DNA of 64,000 bases, taken from positions 248,001-312,000 of the forward strand of contig NZ_FOFB01000001.1 in the NCBI RefSeq assembly GCF_900110645.1, written 5' to 3'. The stretch is from Neolewinella agarilytica. GTDB lineage: Bacteria; Bacteroidota; Bacteroidia; Chitinophagales; Saprospiraceae. Below, piece after piece: positions 8,273 to 16,549 of the stretch. Position 1 is the stretch's first letter. Each line of letters begins with the position of its first letter. The notes below the pieces were generated by a model. The model was given only the letters and a program-made list of their open reading frames with translations. It was not told where the DNA came from and searched no databases. The position numbers were made by a program, and so were the translations under genes.

Positions 8273-11200
8273 TTAGAATCCAAGGTTGATACCGAACTGC
8301 ACAGTACGTGCCAGCGGGTAAGTGAGGAAGTCCGTACCGAGCGCTACGTTATCATCTCCGAAAGTGTTTACTTCCGGATCGTACCAGCTGTAGTCGGTCC
8401 AGGTAATCAGGTTGGTACCGTTGATGTAGAAGCGAAGGCTTTCAATGCCCAGCTTATCCTGAACGATGCTGTTAGGCAGCTGGTAGGAAAGAGAGGCCGT
8501 TTTCAGACGAACAAAAGATCCATCTTCTACGTAGCGGTCGGAGTCCTGGCGGTTGTTATCAGCAGAAGCACCACCGGTGATCCGTGGGAACATATCGCCG
8601 TCGCCTTCCTGGCGCCATGCACCTTCGTAAGCACGTACTGTAGGTGCAAATACACTGTTAAGACCTTCGGCAAAACCAAGGTTATTGTTGTAAACATCGT
8701 TACCGAAACTGAACTGGAAGAAGAAATCCAGTGACAGCCCTTTGTAAGTAAGTTTGTTGGTAACACCGGCCGTTACGTCCGGAAGAGCCGAACCGATGAA
8801 GGTCCGGTCGTCATCAGTAATGATACCATCACCGTTGTTATCCTTGAAGCGGAAGTCACCGGGCTGTGCGCCAACGATGAAGTCACGCTCAGCATTGAGT
8901 GCGTTGTCAGCATCGATTTCTGCCTGGTTCTGGTAGATACCGTCCGTTTCCAAACCGAAGAAAGAGCCTACTGGCTGGCCAACGGCCAGGCGGGTGGCAA
9001 AGCCAAAGTCCTGTGGCTGGTCATTGAACAGCGCAGTTACTTCGTTTTTGTTGTAGGCAGCACTCAGGGAGGTCGTCCAGGTGAAATCACGCTCATCCAC
9101 ATTCAGGAAGCTCACACTAGCTTCAAAGCCCGTGTTTCGCATATCACCTACGTTAGAAACGACAGAACCGAATCCGGAACTTGTTGGGATTGGGCGGTTC
9201 AGGATGAGGTCACTGGTTTCCTTGATGTAGAAATCAAGCGTAGAAGTGATCCGGTTGTCCAGGAAGGCCATGTCCACTCCGATGTCCACCTGAGAAGTTG
9301 TTTCCCAAACCAGGTCAGGGTTACCCAACTGAGACTGGGAAATACCGGGAGTAGTCAGGTAAGAAGCGCCACCGGCGAAGAGCGGAGAGGTCGCAAAGTC
9401 ACCGATGTTGTTGTTACCGGTCTGGCCGTAGCTGGCGCGTAGTTTAAGCTGGTTGAAGCCGGCAATTTTTTTGCTGGCGGCAAAGTCGTAACCCGCAGCA
9501 ATACCGGGGAAGTAGCCCCACTTATCGTTCACGAAGCGGCTGGAGCCGTCCGCACGGAAAGAAGCCGTTACGTAAAGGCCGGCCAGCAGGTTGAGGTTAA
9601 CCGTACCGATGTAAGACTGCAGGGTACTGCCAAACTGATCACCAGCGATGGTGGCCGGCGTTGCCGCAGCATCAGCACTTGGGAAGTTATCACTCGGCAG
9701 GTCATTAGTCTTGAAGTAGTTCCGGCGGATATCATCCCGCTGGAAAATAGCTCCAACGGTAGCATTAAGGCTGGCGGCACCAACCTGGCCGTTGTAGGTA
9801 GCGGTATACTCATTCAGGATACGCGTCCGAACGTTGCTGCTCTCAACAATAGACCCCTGTGGAGTAGACTGAAGAACGCTTGGCTCGAAAACGTTTTCGC
9901 GGAAGTTGACGTTGTCTACCCCAAGCTTGGCGCGCAGGGCAATCTGCTCGATGGGGAAGTAAGTAAGCTGAGTGTTACCAATGATCCGGTTGGTCAGCGC
10001 ACGGTTCTGGTACTCCTCAGTAGCGGCTACGGGGTTTTCGAGGCCGAAAGCAGAGCCATAGCTGCCGTCTGCATTCCGTACACTGGCTACCGGAGGCAGA
10101 AGGATAGCCGTGGAAATAGCTCCGTAAATGTTGTTATCACCCTGGATACGCTTGTTATTACTGTTAACGTAGTTCAGGTTGATACCCGCCGAGAGTTTGT
10201 CAGAAATATTGTGGTCAAGGTTCAGACGGGCACTGTAGCGCTTGAAGCGGGTGCCATTCAGAATACCCTGGTTGTCATCGTAAGAAAGAGAAGTGAAGAA
10301 CTTCGTCTTCAGGTCTCCACCAGACATGCTCACGTTGTGGCTCTGGATGGGGTTACGATCAAAGATCAGGTCCTGCCAGTCACTGTAAGTTGTAGAATCA
10401 AGTTGCCCGGAAAGCAGAGAAGGATCACGGAAACCGTAACGCTCTTCGATATAGTCGCTGTAGCCTACGTTGTCAACTACGTCAATGGTCTTAATGGCTT
10501 CGTTGAAACCATAGCTGGAATTGACGTTGATTTTGGTCTTACCTGCCTTACCGCTCTTAGTGGTAATCAGTACTACACCGTTTGCCGCCCGGCTACCATA
10601 AATCGCCGTAGTGGAAGCATCTTTGAGTACTTCCATAGACTCGATGTCAGCAGGGTTAATGTCCGCCAAAGCGTTTGTACCCTGGCCACCGGTACCTTCC
10701 TGAGCGAAAGAACCGGAAATAATCGGCACACCGTCCACTACAAACAGTGGTTCGTTGGAAGCATTAATGGACGTTACCCCACGAACACGGATGTTGTATC
10801 CGGCGCCAGGAGCACCATTAGACTGCTGAACGACAACACCAGCAGCCTGGCGAAGCGCTCCCTGAATGGTTGCACCAGCTTCCCGGTTAACGTCCGCTCC
10901 GTCAATGGAAGCTACGGATCCTACCAGGTCTTTACGACGTGTAGGAGAATAGCCAACAACAACCACCTCTTCAAGGCCGATGCCGTCGTTATCCAAAACG
11001 ACAGAATACTTGGTTTGACCATCCACTAAAGGGATAACCTTGGTGGCAAAGCCAGTGTAAGAAACCACCAAACGCTCCACGTTAGCAGGCACGTTCAGGG
11101 TGAAATTTCCGTCAATGTCAGCAACGGTACCACTTGTAGTTCCTTGTGCAAGAATTGACGCGCCAATGAGAGGGATCCCCTCATCGTCCATGACCGAACC

Positions 11201-11278
11201 GGTCACAACGGACTGGGCCTGCAGAGCGGTACATCCCGCTAATAGCATTGCCCAGAAAAAAATGTTAAATCTACTCAT
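8273..11278 (-). CDS. SusC/RagA-family TonB-linked outer-membrane transporter
   Basis: The 1001-residue protein has a signal peptide (MSRFNIFFWAMLLAGCTALQAQ). A carboxypeptidase-regulatory-like domain follows (VTGSVMDDEGIPLIGASI, TVADIDGNFTL), then the TonB-box region (LEEVVVVGYSPTRRKDL). A plug domain contains LRQAAGVVVQQSNGAPG, VRGVTSINASNEPLFVVDG and YGSRAANGVVLITTKSG, and a long beta barrel follows. The end FLTYPLARTVQFGINLGF is the usual C-terminal strand with a terminal Phe. It imports a macromolecule-derived nutrient with its SusD partner, driven by TonB-ExbBD. No ECF sigma/anti-sigma pair adjoins it, so its control is not evident. Confidence 0.97.
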   Translation of the reverse strand: MSRFNIFFWAMLLAGCTALQAQSVVTGSVMDDEGIPLIGASILAQGTTSGTVADIDGNFTLNVPANVERLVVSYTGFATKVIPLVDGQTKYSVVLDNDGIGLEEVVVVGYSPTRRKDLVGSVASIDGADVNREAGATIQGALRQAAGVVVQQSNGAPGAGYNIRVRGVTSINASNEPLFVVDGVPIISGSFAQEGTGGQGTNALADINPADIESMEVLKDASTTAIYGSRAANGVVLITTKSGKAGKTKINVNSSYGFNEAIKTIDVVDNVGYSDYIEERYGFRDPSLLSGQLDSTTYSDWQDLIFDRNPIQSHNVSMSGGDLKTKFFTSLSYDDNQGILNGTRFKRYSARLNLDHNISDKLSAGINLNYVNSNNKRIQGDNNIYGAISTAILLPPVASVRNADGSYGSAFGLENPVAATEEYQNRALTNRIIGNTQLTYFPIEQIALRAKLGVDNVNFRENVFEPSVLQSTPQGSIVESSNVRTRILNEYTATYNGQVGAASLNATVGAIFQRDDIRRNYFKTNDLPSDNFPSADAAATPATIAGDQFGSTLQSYIGTVNLNLLAGLYVTASFRADGSSRFVNDKWGYFPGIAAGYDFAASKKIAGFNQLKLRASYGQTGNNNIGDFATSPLFAGGASYLTTPGISQSQLGNPDLVWETTSQVDIGVDMAFLDNRITSTLDFYIKETSDLILNRPIPTSSGFGSVVSNVGDMRNTGFEASVSFLNVDERDFTWTTSLSAAYNKNEVTALFNDQPQDFGFATRLAVGQPVGSFFGLETDGIYQNQAEIDADNALNAERDFIVGAQPGDFRFKDNNGDGIITDDDRTFIGSALPDVTAGVTNKLTYKGLSLDFFFQFSFGNDVYNNNLGFAEGLNSVFAPTVRAYEGAWRQEGDGDMFPRITGGASADNNRQDSDRYVEDGSFVRLKTASLSYQLPNSIVQDKLGIESLRFYINGTNLITWTDYSWYDPEVNTFGDDNVALGTDFLTYPLARTVQFGINLGF

Positions 11279-11595
11279 GGTTATTATATGAATTAAGGTA
11301 AGGAAAGGGTGTAAAATCTTGAGTGAATGAAATGAATCATTCCCTTAACAGTAAAAGTCAAGACGTAATAAATAATAAAAACCATTGCGATATATAAAGA
11401 CGCAATAGCGGCTGCAAACTTAACGATAAGTGACTCGTATACGCTGCTAATTCATCTACAAGAAAGAGGCAACTGTCAGTTTCATTACATTAAGCTGACA
11501 TTCCAAAATAAATGTCAGAACGGACCGAACATCGACCCCACTGCTTCTGTTTCGCCCACGTTTTACCCGCAATTTCACAAGCAACTTACTGTCAT
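11279..11595. other. Intergenic region upstream of susC-like gene
   Basis: This 317-bp AT-rich gap should hold the promoter of the SusC/SusD operon (transcribed leftward). The one clear structure is the perfect inverted repeat at 11495-11518. I could not place a convincing Bacteroidota -33/-7 promoter. Confidence 0.5.
11495..11518. promoter_or_regulatory. Perfect inverted repeat, possible operator
   Basis: CTGACATT (11495-11502) and AATGTCAG (11511-11518) are exact inverted copies around an 8-bp A/T-rich spacer. There is no T run, so a terminator is unlikely. It lies about 217 bp upstream of the SusC start and could bind a dimeric regulator. Confidence 0.4.
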
Positions 11596-13218
11596 TCAGA
11601 CAATTAAATCCGTATTCCAACACCCATTTTTGGTAAGTCCTCCCTTACGGGCGGCGGCTACGCCATATTTGATATCGTCCATCCCGCCCATAGAATGAGC
11701 GTCCGGGTTGATGCTTATTTTCACTCCCTTTTCCAAGGCGTAGGGAATCCAGCTCCAGTCCAGATCAAGCCGGTAAGGATTAGCATTTAATTCAATAACC
11801 ACCCCATGTTCTGCACAGGAATCAATAACACGCTGATAATTAATGGGATATCCCTTCCTGCTCAATAATAAGCGACCGGTCGGATGGCCAAGAATGGTTG
11901 TGTATGGATTAGCAATCGCGGTCAGTAAGCGTTCTGTCGCCTTTTCCTCATCCATATTCAGCTGGCTGTGGATACTGGCAATAACCAGGTCAAAGCCCGC
12001 TAGAATTTCTTCCGGATAATCCAGGCTTCCATCGGTAAGAATATCACTTTCAATACTTTTAAAAATCCGGAAGGGTGCCATTTCTTCATTTAGAGCGTCA
12101 ATTTCAGCCCACTGTTCTTTCACCCGTTCTATGCTCAGGCCGTTGGCGTAGACGGCCGTCTTTGAGTGGTCACTCATCACCAGGTAATCGTATCCTTTAT
12201 CCCGTGCGGCTTCAGCCATCTGGCGGACGGAGTGAATACCGTCGCTCCAGGTGGAGTGGCTGTGCACAACTCCACGAATATCTTCCTGGGTGATCAGCTC
12301 CGGCAGCTGGTCGTTAGCTGCCAGCTCCAGGGCCCAATCCGACTCCCGAAGCTCAGGTTCTATATAGGGCAGGCCTGCTTTTGCAAAAACGTCTTCTTCC
12401 GTGGCCAGGCCGGCAAAATCAATACCGGGGTGGCGCTCCACGAATGCTTTAAGGAACTCTTCCGAGCCCGTATGGCGGAATTGGCGGGAGCCGAAATTAG
12501 CGGCCGAACAGTGATGAATTACAAGAGGAAAGCCATCGACCGTAGCGCTGGTTTTGTCATCAGTAGTTTTAACCTCCTCGATACCGGGAATTGTGGGCGA
12601 GGCCGCAGGTGCAAGGGTCGTTAGAAGAGCAAGGTGAGTAAGCGTAGGGCAGGCGCGGCGCAGCGCGCCCGTGCGGGCAAAGACCTCCTCGGGGTAAGCC
12701 GCCCTTAGCTGCGAAAGTAATGCCTCCGCTGCCTGGTCCAGCGCCCGGTACAAAAACTGCCCCTGGCTTCGCTGATGAAACTCCAGCTTCTCCTTTAGCG
12801 TCTCCTGGGTTTTCGCTCCGAAGCCCTTGAGCTCCACGAGCCGGTTTTCATTAATGGCGTAGAGGAGCTGCCCGACAGAGGTAACGCCCAGGCCATCCCA
12901 GACCGCTTTAACCTTCTTCGGGCCAAAGCCCCGGATGGAGAGCATCTCCCGGATGCCTTCCGGAGTTTGTGCCCGCCATTTCTCCAGTGTTTCCATCTTG
13001 CCGGTAGTGGCCAGTTCATGGATCTTTGCCGCAATGGCCTTTCCAATACCATCAATACCCTGCAGCTCTTCTTCACTCATTCCCGCCAGCTCCTGATCGT
13101 TTTTCCGCAACTTGTTGTAGGCGTTGGAGTAGGAGCGGATCTTAAAGGGATTATCCTTGTGCAGCTCCATCAGCTTGGCTAATTCGTTGAAGTGGCGGGC
13201 AATGTCTGGGTTAGTCAC
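11596..13218 (-). CDS. PolX-like protein: helix-hairpin-helix plus PHP phosphoesterase, decayed polymerase centre
   Basis: Bacterial PolX proteins join a family X DNA polymerase to a PHP 3'-5' exonuclease and act in base-excision repair. This 540-residue protein keeps the N-terminal HhH DNA-binding region (residues 1-150, with LQGIDGIGKAIAAKI and IRGFGPKKVKAVW). It also keeps a C-terminal PHP domain (about 315-540) with metal-binding HSHSTWSDG at 319-327, SDHSKTA, and HPTGR plus NPDAH further on. The polymerase palm is altered: where the family has SLRRG...GDLDLL, this protein reads ALRRACPTLTHLALL (185-199), losing both catalytic aspartates. A dispersed-repeat copy encodes LAPAASP (202-208) directly after. 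It is probably a nuclease or phosphoesterase without polymerase activity. Confidence 0.88.
   Translation of the reverse strand: MTNPDIARHFNELAKLMELHKDNPFKIRSYSNAYNKLRKNDQELAGMSEEELQGIDGIGKAIAAKIHELATTGKMETLEKWRAQTPEGIREMLSIRGFGPKKVKAVWDGLGVTSVGQLLYAINENRLVELKGFGAKTQETLKEKLEFHQRSQGQFLYRALDQAAEALLSQLRAAYPEEVFARTGALRRACPTLTHLALLTTLAPAASPTIPGIEEVKTTDDKTSATVDGFPLVIHHCSAANFGSRQFRHTGSEEFLKAFVERHPGIDFAGLATEEDVFAKAGLPYIEPELRESDWALELAANDQLPELITQEDIRGVVHSHSTWSDGIHSVRQMAEAARDKGYDYLVMSDHSKTAVYANGLSIERVKEQWAEIDALNEEMAPFRIFKSIESDILTDGSLDYPEEILAGFDLVIASIHSQLNMDEEKATERLLTAIANPYTTILGHPTGRLLLSRKGYPINYQRVIDSCAEHGVVIELNANPYRLDLDWSWIPYALEKGVKISINPDAHSMGGMDDIKYGVAAARKGGLTKNGCWNTDLIV
12596..12634 (-). repeat. Dispersed TGCACCTGCG element inside the PolX-like gene
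   Basis: CGCAGGTGCA lies at 12604-12613 with GAGCAA at 12627-12632, the mirror image of the intergenic copies. On the coding (minus) strand it encodes A-P-A-A-S-P immediately after the degenerate polymerase motif. Confidence 0.65.
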
Positions 13219-13331
13219 GGTTAGAAGTTTATCTTTTTTGGAGTCTTATGCGGCGAAGGTAGGCTTTGCCTCCCGTCCCGGCGAACTATTTGCCGCTACT
13301 ATCGCGTTTACTGCACGAACAACTATTGACT

Positions 13332-14288
13332 ATGCGATCTCTATTATTACTCTTTATCTGTAGCCTTTTCACCACTGCCTTATCCGCCCAGCTGGTTGGC
13401 GATACCGAAAACGGACTGGCCAGCTATTACAGCGACGCCTACGACGGTGCTGAAACAGCCTACAAAGTCATTTACCATAAAGACGAGTTGGTAGCTGCTC
13501 ACCGCCAATATCCGCAGAATAGCGTAGTACAGGTCCGCAACGTAGAAAATGGTAAAACCGTAAAGGTTAAGATCATCGATAAAGGGCCCTTCATCCGCGG
13601 ACGGGTAATTGAAGTAAGTGAGCGGGCTGCCGCTATTCTGGGAATGCTGGGTAAAGAAACGGTCCCCGTTGAGGTAACCTTATTGTCTACCCCGGACCAA
13701 CCCGCCAGTATCCCGAATGAAGCCCCCATTGTAGTTGCTCCTCCTGTAGTCTCCCCTTCGACTTCCGACAGCGAAGTACCTACCCGTCGGGCGCAAGACC
13801 CACCCGCCGCTACACCGAGTACGGCTGACCGGACGCCCGTTGCGCCTCCAACTTCCACTGCACCTGCGGCCGCGCCCAAAACCAATACTACTGCGCCCAG
13901 CAGAAGTGACGCTACGCAAAGCAAGCCTACCCCAACGGTCACCGCTGCCCGCTCAGAAGTCAAGAATGCTGCCGTTGCCGGCAAAAAGGACTACGCCCGT
14001 ACCGCCACTTTTGCTCCCGGCACCTACAAAATTGAAATACTGTCCCCTCCGGCAGGCGGCCATGGCGTGCAGGTCGGCAGCTTTAAAGACCTGGAAAAGG
14101 CGATGGACAAAATCACCGAACTGCAAAAAAAGTGGTTCGATAACATCCTAATCCAGAAGGTTGACACCAGTGCCGGCGCTATTTATAAGATAATCCTCGG
14201 CCCCTTTGACACCCAAAAAAGTGCCCTGCGTTACGCTTCTGACCTGAAGAAGCGCTACAAAATTGCAGGCTTCACGGTGGAGATATAG
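13332..14288 (+). CDS. RlpA-like double-psi beta-barrel protein with C-terminal SPOR domain
   Basis: The 318-residue exported protein begins with a signal peptide (MRSLLLLFICSLFTTALSAQ). An in-frame ATG at 13266 would add 22 residues ahead of it and was rejected. The RlpA-type barrel (about 25-115) contains GLASYYSDAYDG, NSVVQVRNVENGK and IDKGPFIRGRVIEVS, with the catalytic-type Asp in VKIIDKGP. A long Pro/Thr/Ala linker (about 120-235) includes STAPAAAP, encoded by a dispersed-repeat copy. The C-terminal SPOR domain (VQVGSFKDLEKAMDKI, YKIILGPF) binds denuded peptidoglycan at division sites. RlpA proteins are septal lytic transglycosylases or their relatives; here there is no lipobox. Confidence 0.87.
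   Translation: MRSLLLLFICSLFTTALSAQLVGDTENGLASYYSDAYDGAETAYKVIYHKDELVAAHRQYPQNSVVQVRNVENGKTVKVKIIDKGPFIRGRVIEVSERAAAILGMLGKETVPVEVTLLSTPDQPASIPNEAPIVVAPPVVSPSTSDSEVPTRRAQDPPAATPSTADRTPVAPPTSTAPAAAPKTNTTAPSRSDATQSKPTPTVTAARSEVKNAAVAGKKDYARTATFAPGTYKIEILSPPAGGHGVQVGSFKDLEKAMDKITELQKKWFDNILIQKVDTSAGAIYKIILGPFDTQKSALRYASDLKKRYKIAGFTVEI
13840..13877 (+). repeat. Dispersed TGCACCTGCG element inside the RlpA-like gene
   Basis: TTGCGC (13840) precedes TGCACCTGCG (13859-13868) by 19 nt, followed by GCCGCGCC. It is read in frame as PPTSTAPAAAP, and the same peptide is encoded by the copy at 31797-31835 in an unrelated protein. Confidence 0.7.
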
Positions 14289-14292
14289 AATT

Positions 14293-14370
14293 GTAGACGG
14301 TAGTCGGTAGACGGTAGTCGGTAGACGGTAGTCGGTAGACGGTAGTCGGTAGAACTACCGTCGCTGACGC
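14293..14370. repeat. Four tandem 14-bp units ending in a hairpin
   Basis: The unit gtagacggtagtcg occurs four times in a row (14293-14348). The last unit runs into actaccgtc, which can pair back with gacggtag(t). The array starts 5 bp after the stop of the RlpA-like gene and may serve as its 3' end, but there is no T tract. Confidence 0.75.
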
Positions 14371-14478
14371 AGCCGCGCAAATGTTCATCCGATACATAAT
14401 TCGAAATAGCCATCGGATGAACTTTTGCCGACTTCGTCAGGCAAAAGTTACATCCGATGACCGATCTAAGGAGATGCT

Positions 14479-15552
14479 TTACTTATTCACAATCGCATCC
14501 TGGTGATCGATGGATTCCTGGTGCACGGCACGGAGGTAAGACTTCATGAATTCTTCACTCAGGCCATGCTTCACACCCGCCTTGGCTGCTTCAGCCATAA
14601 TCGCTTCCCAACGGTCAGACTGTAGTACGGCAATGTTACGGGCAGCTTTGAATTCACCGATGGAATCGGCGAGTTGCATCCGCTTACCGAGCATACCGAT
14701 CAGGTCGCTGTCCACTTCGTCGATTTGCCGGCGCAGCTCGATGAGCTCAGCCATTTCCACTTCGTCCGCCGTAGGCTTACGCAGACGCAGGTTCTGCAGC
14801 ATTTCACCAAAGACCTGTGGAGTAATCTGCTGAGCGGCATCGCTCCAGGCTTCATCCGGACGCGGGTGCACCTCCGTCATCAAGCCATCATAGTTGAGGT
14901 TGAGCGCCTCCTGCGCTACTTCCTGCAGCGTATCCCGGCGACCACAGATGTGGCTGTTATCAACAAACATCTGCAGATCGGGGAACTTGCGCTTCATCTC
15001 GATGGCCATCTGCCAGCGCGGTACGTTGCGGTAGCTGGTTTTTCCGTGGTAGCTGAAGCCACGGTGGATGAGTCCGATCCGGGTGATGCCAGCCTTGTAA
15101 ATCCGCTCAACGGCTCCCTGCCACAGGCCGAGATCCGGGTTAATCGGATTTTTGATCAGGACGGGAATATCCGTACCGTTCAGGGCATCGGCTACTTCCT
15201 GCACACTAAAGGGGTTTACCGTGGTGCGTGCCCCGAGCCAAAGCACATCGATGCCCGCCTTCAGGCAGTCGTAAACGTGAGCCGCTTTAGCCACTTCGGT
15301 GGTCGTACGCAGGCCCGTCTCTTCCTTTACGCGCTTCAGCCACTGCAAACCTTCTTTACCAACCCCCTCAAAACTTCCGGGGCGGGTTCTCGGCTTCCAG
15401 ATGCCAGAGCGGAAGAGGTCTACCTGGTTGAGCTTCGCCAGGTCTTTAGCACACTGCATTACCTGACCTTCGGTCTCGGCGCTACAGGGGCCAGCAATAA
15501 CGAGACCACGACCGGGCGTAGGCGTCAATACTTTTTTAATATTCATTTCCAT
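14479..15552 (-). CDS. Bifunctional DAHP synthase / chorismate mutase
   Basis: This protein makes the first shikimate-pathway intermediate (DAHP, from PEP and erythrose 4-phosphate) and also converts chorismate to prephenate. The 357-residue chain has an N-terminal KDSA/AroG-type DAHP synthase barrel (about 1-265) with GPCSAET, WKPRTRPGSFEG, GARTTVNPF and VDNSHICGRRD. A C-terminal AroQ-type chorismate mutase follows (about 270-357) with LIELRRQIDEVDSDLIGMLGKR. This domain order is typical of Bacteroidota. It is the last gene of the pheA-aminotransferase-tyrA operon, so both its activities serve phenylalanine and tyrosine synthesis. Confidence 0.94.
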   Translation of the reverse strand: MEMNIKKVLTPTPGRGLVIAGPCSAETEGQVMQCAKDLAKLNQVDLFRSGIWKPRTRPGSFEGVGKEGLQWLKRVKEETGLRTTTEVAKAAHVYDCLKAGIDVLWLGARTTVNPFSVQEVADALNGTDIPVLIKNPINPDLGLWQGAVERIYKAGITRIGLIHRGFSYHGKTSYRNVPRWQMAIEMKRKFPDLQMFVDNSHICGRRDTLQEVAQEALNLNYDGLMTEVHPRPDEAWSDAAQQITPQVFGEMLQNLRLRKPTADEVEMAELIELRRQIDEVDSDLIGMLGKRMQLADSIGEFKAARNIAVLQSDRWEAIMAEAAKAGVKHGLSEEFMKSYLRAVHQESIDHQDAIVNK

Positions 15553-15611
15553 AATTGAGCTATTTAGTTGTTCGTGCCTTTACGGCTAAACCGGCGCTAA
15601 AGGCCAGCGGA

Positions 15612-16454
15612 TTATTTAAGTATTTTTTGAATCTGATTGGCGCGTTCGATGCGTTCATAGAAACCATCAAAATCGCGCTTGATCAACTGCGTTCTGAATT
15701 TAGAGAGCTGTTCGATGTGTTCGTCCAGTACGTCCAGCACATTGTCCCGGTTTTGCCGGAAGATAGGCACCCACATATCGGCGGAGCTCTTTGCCAGGCG
15801 GACCGTTGAACCGAACCCGGAGCTGGCCAGCTCGAATATCCTGTTTTCGTTTTCTTCTTTTTGCAACACCGTCAGCGCAAGCGCAAAACTGGCAATATGA
15901 CTGATGTGGCTAATGTAAGCACAGTGAACGTCGTGGGCCTTACGGTCCAGGTGGCTCAGGTGCATCCCGGCGCTTTTGAAGAGGCGCCCGGCGGTTGATA
16001 CGGCGTCCTGGGCACTGTCACTACCATCAACGATGACACACATCTTACCGTCAAAGAGGTTTGGAATGGCGGCCTCCGGCCCACTGAATTCTGTTCCGGC
16101 CATCGGGTGACAAGCAACCAGGCGGGAACGGTTCTTATGCCCCTGAATTTCTTCGAGCAACAGTTCTTTGGTGGAGCCTACGTCAACAACTATCTGCTTC
16201 TCTCCTACCCGATCGAGTATTTCGGGTAAGAGTTTGCGCATGGCGTCAACGGGGGTAGCCACGATAATTACATCAGCAACAGCAACGCCTTCGGCCAAAG
16301 ACATGCCTTCGTCAACGAGACGGCGGCGGATGGCTTTATCAATGTTTTCCGGGCGGTTATCCACGCCAATTACCCGGGTAGCGAAGCCACATTCTTTTAG
16401 CGTGATCCCGAGGGAGCCACCGATTAAGCCGATTCCGATTATTGTTATGGTCAC
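15612..16454 (-). CDS. tyrA: Prephenate dehydrogenase
   Basis: TyrA oxidatively decarboxylates prephenate to 4-hydroxyphenylpyruvate with NAD(P)+, committing carbon to tyrosine. The 280-residue protein begins with a Rossmann dinucleotide loop (IIGIGLIGGSLG, residues 4-15) and shows VDVGSTKE and the substrate-site HPMAGTEFSGP. A helical dimerisation domain follows, with HISHIASFALAL and SSGFGSTVRLAKSSADMW. There is no ACT or chorismate mutase domain; mutase activity is supplied by the next gene. The spacing to neighbours (95 and 59 bp) and strand fit a single operon. Confidence 0.93.
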   Translation of the reverse strand: MTITIIGIGLIGGSLGITLKECGFATRVIGVDNRPENIDKAIRRRLVDEGMSLAEGVAVADVIIVATPVDAMRKLLPEILDRVGEKQIVVDVGSTKELLLEEIQGHKNRSRLVACHPMAGTEFSGPEAAIPNLFDGKMCVIVDGSDSAQDAVSTAGRLFKSAGMHLSHLDRKAHDVHCAYISHISHIASFALALTVLQKEENENRIFELASSGFGSTVRLAKSSADMWVPIFRQNRDNVLDVLDEHIEQLSKFRTQLIKRDFDGFYERIERANQIQKILK

Positions 16455-16549
16455 AGTGAATGAGGAAATGAGAGAATGAATGAATGGAGGAATGAGAGAA
16501 TGAAGGGGAGAAAATCAGGGGGGCGCTACCGCAGGATGCGATGATGAGC

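Noticed and set aside
10211..11029. 272-codon plus-strand ORF
   Set aside because: It lies entirely antisense to the SusC-like gene, whose domains and frame are unambiguous.
14674..15558. 294-codon plus-strand ORF
   Set aside because: Antisense shadow of the DAHP synthase/chorismate mutase gene.
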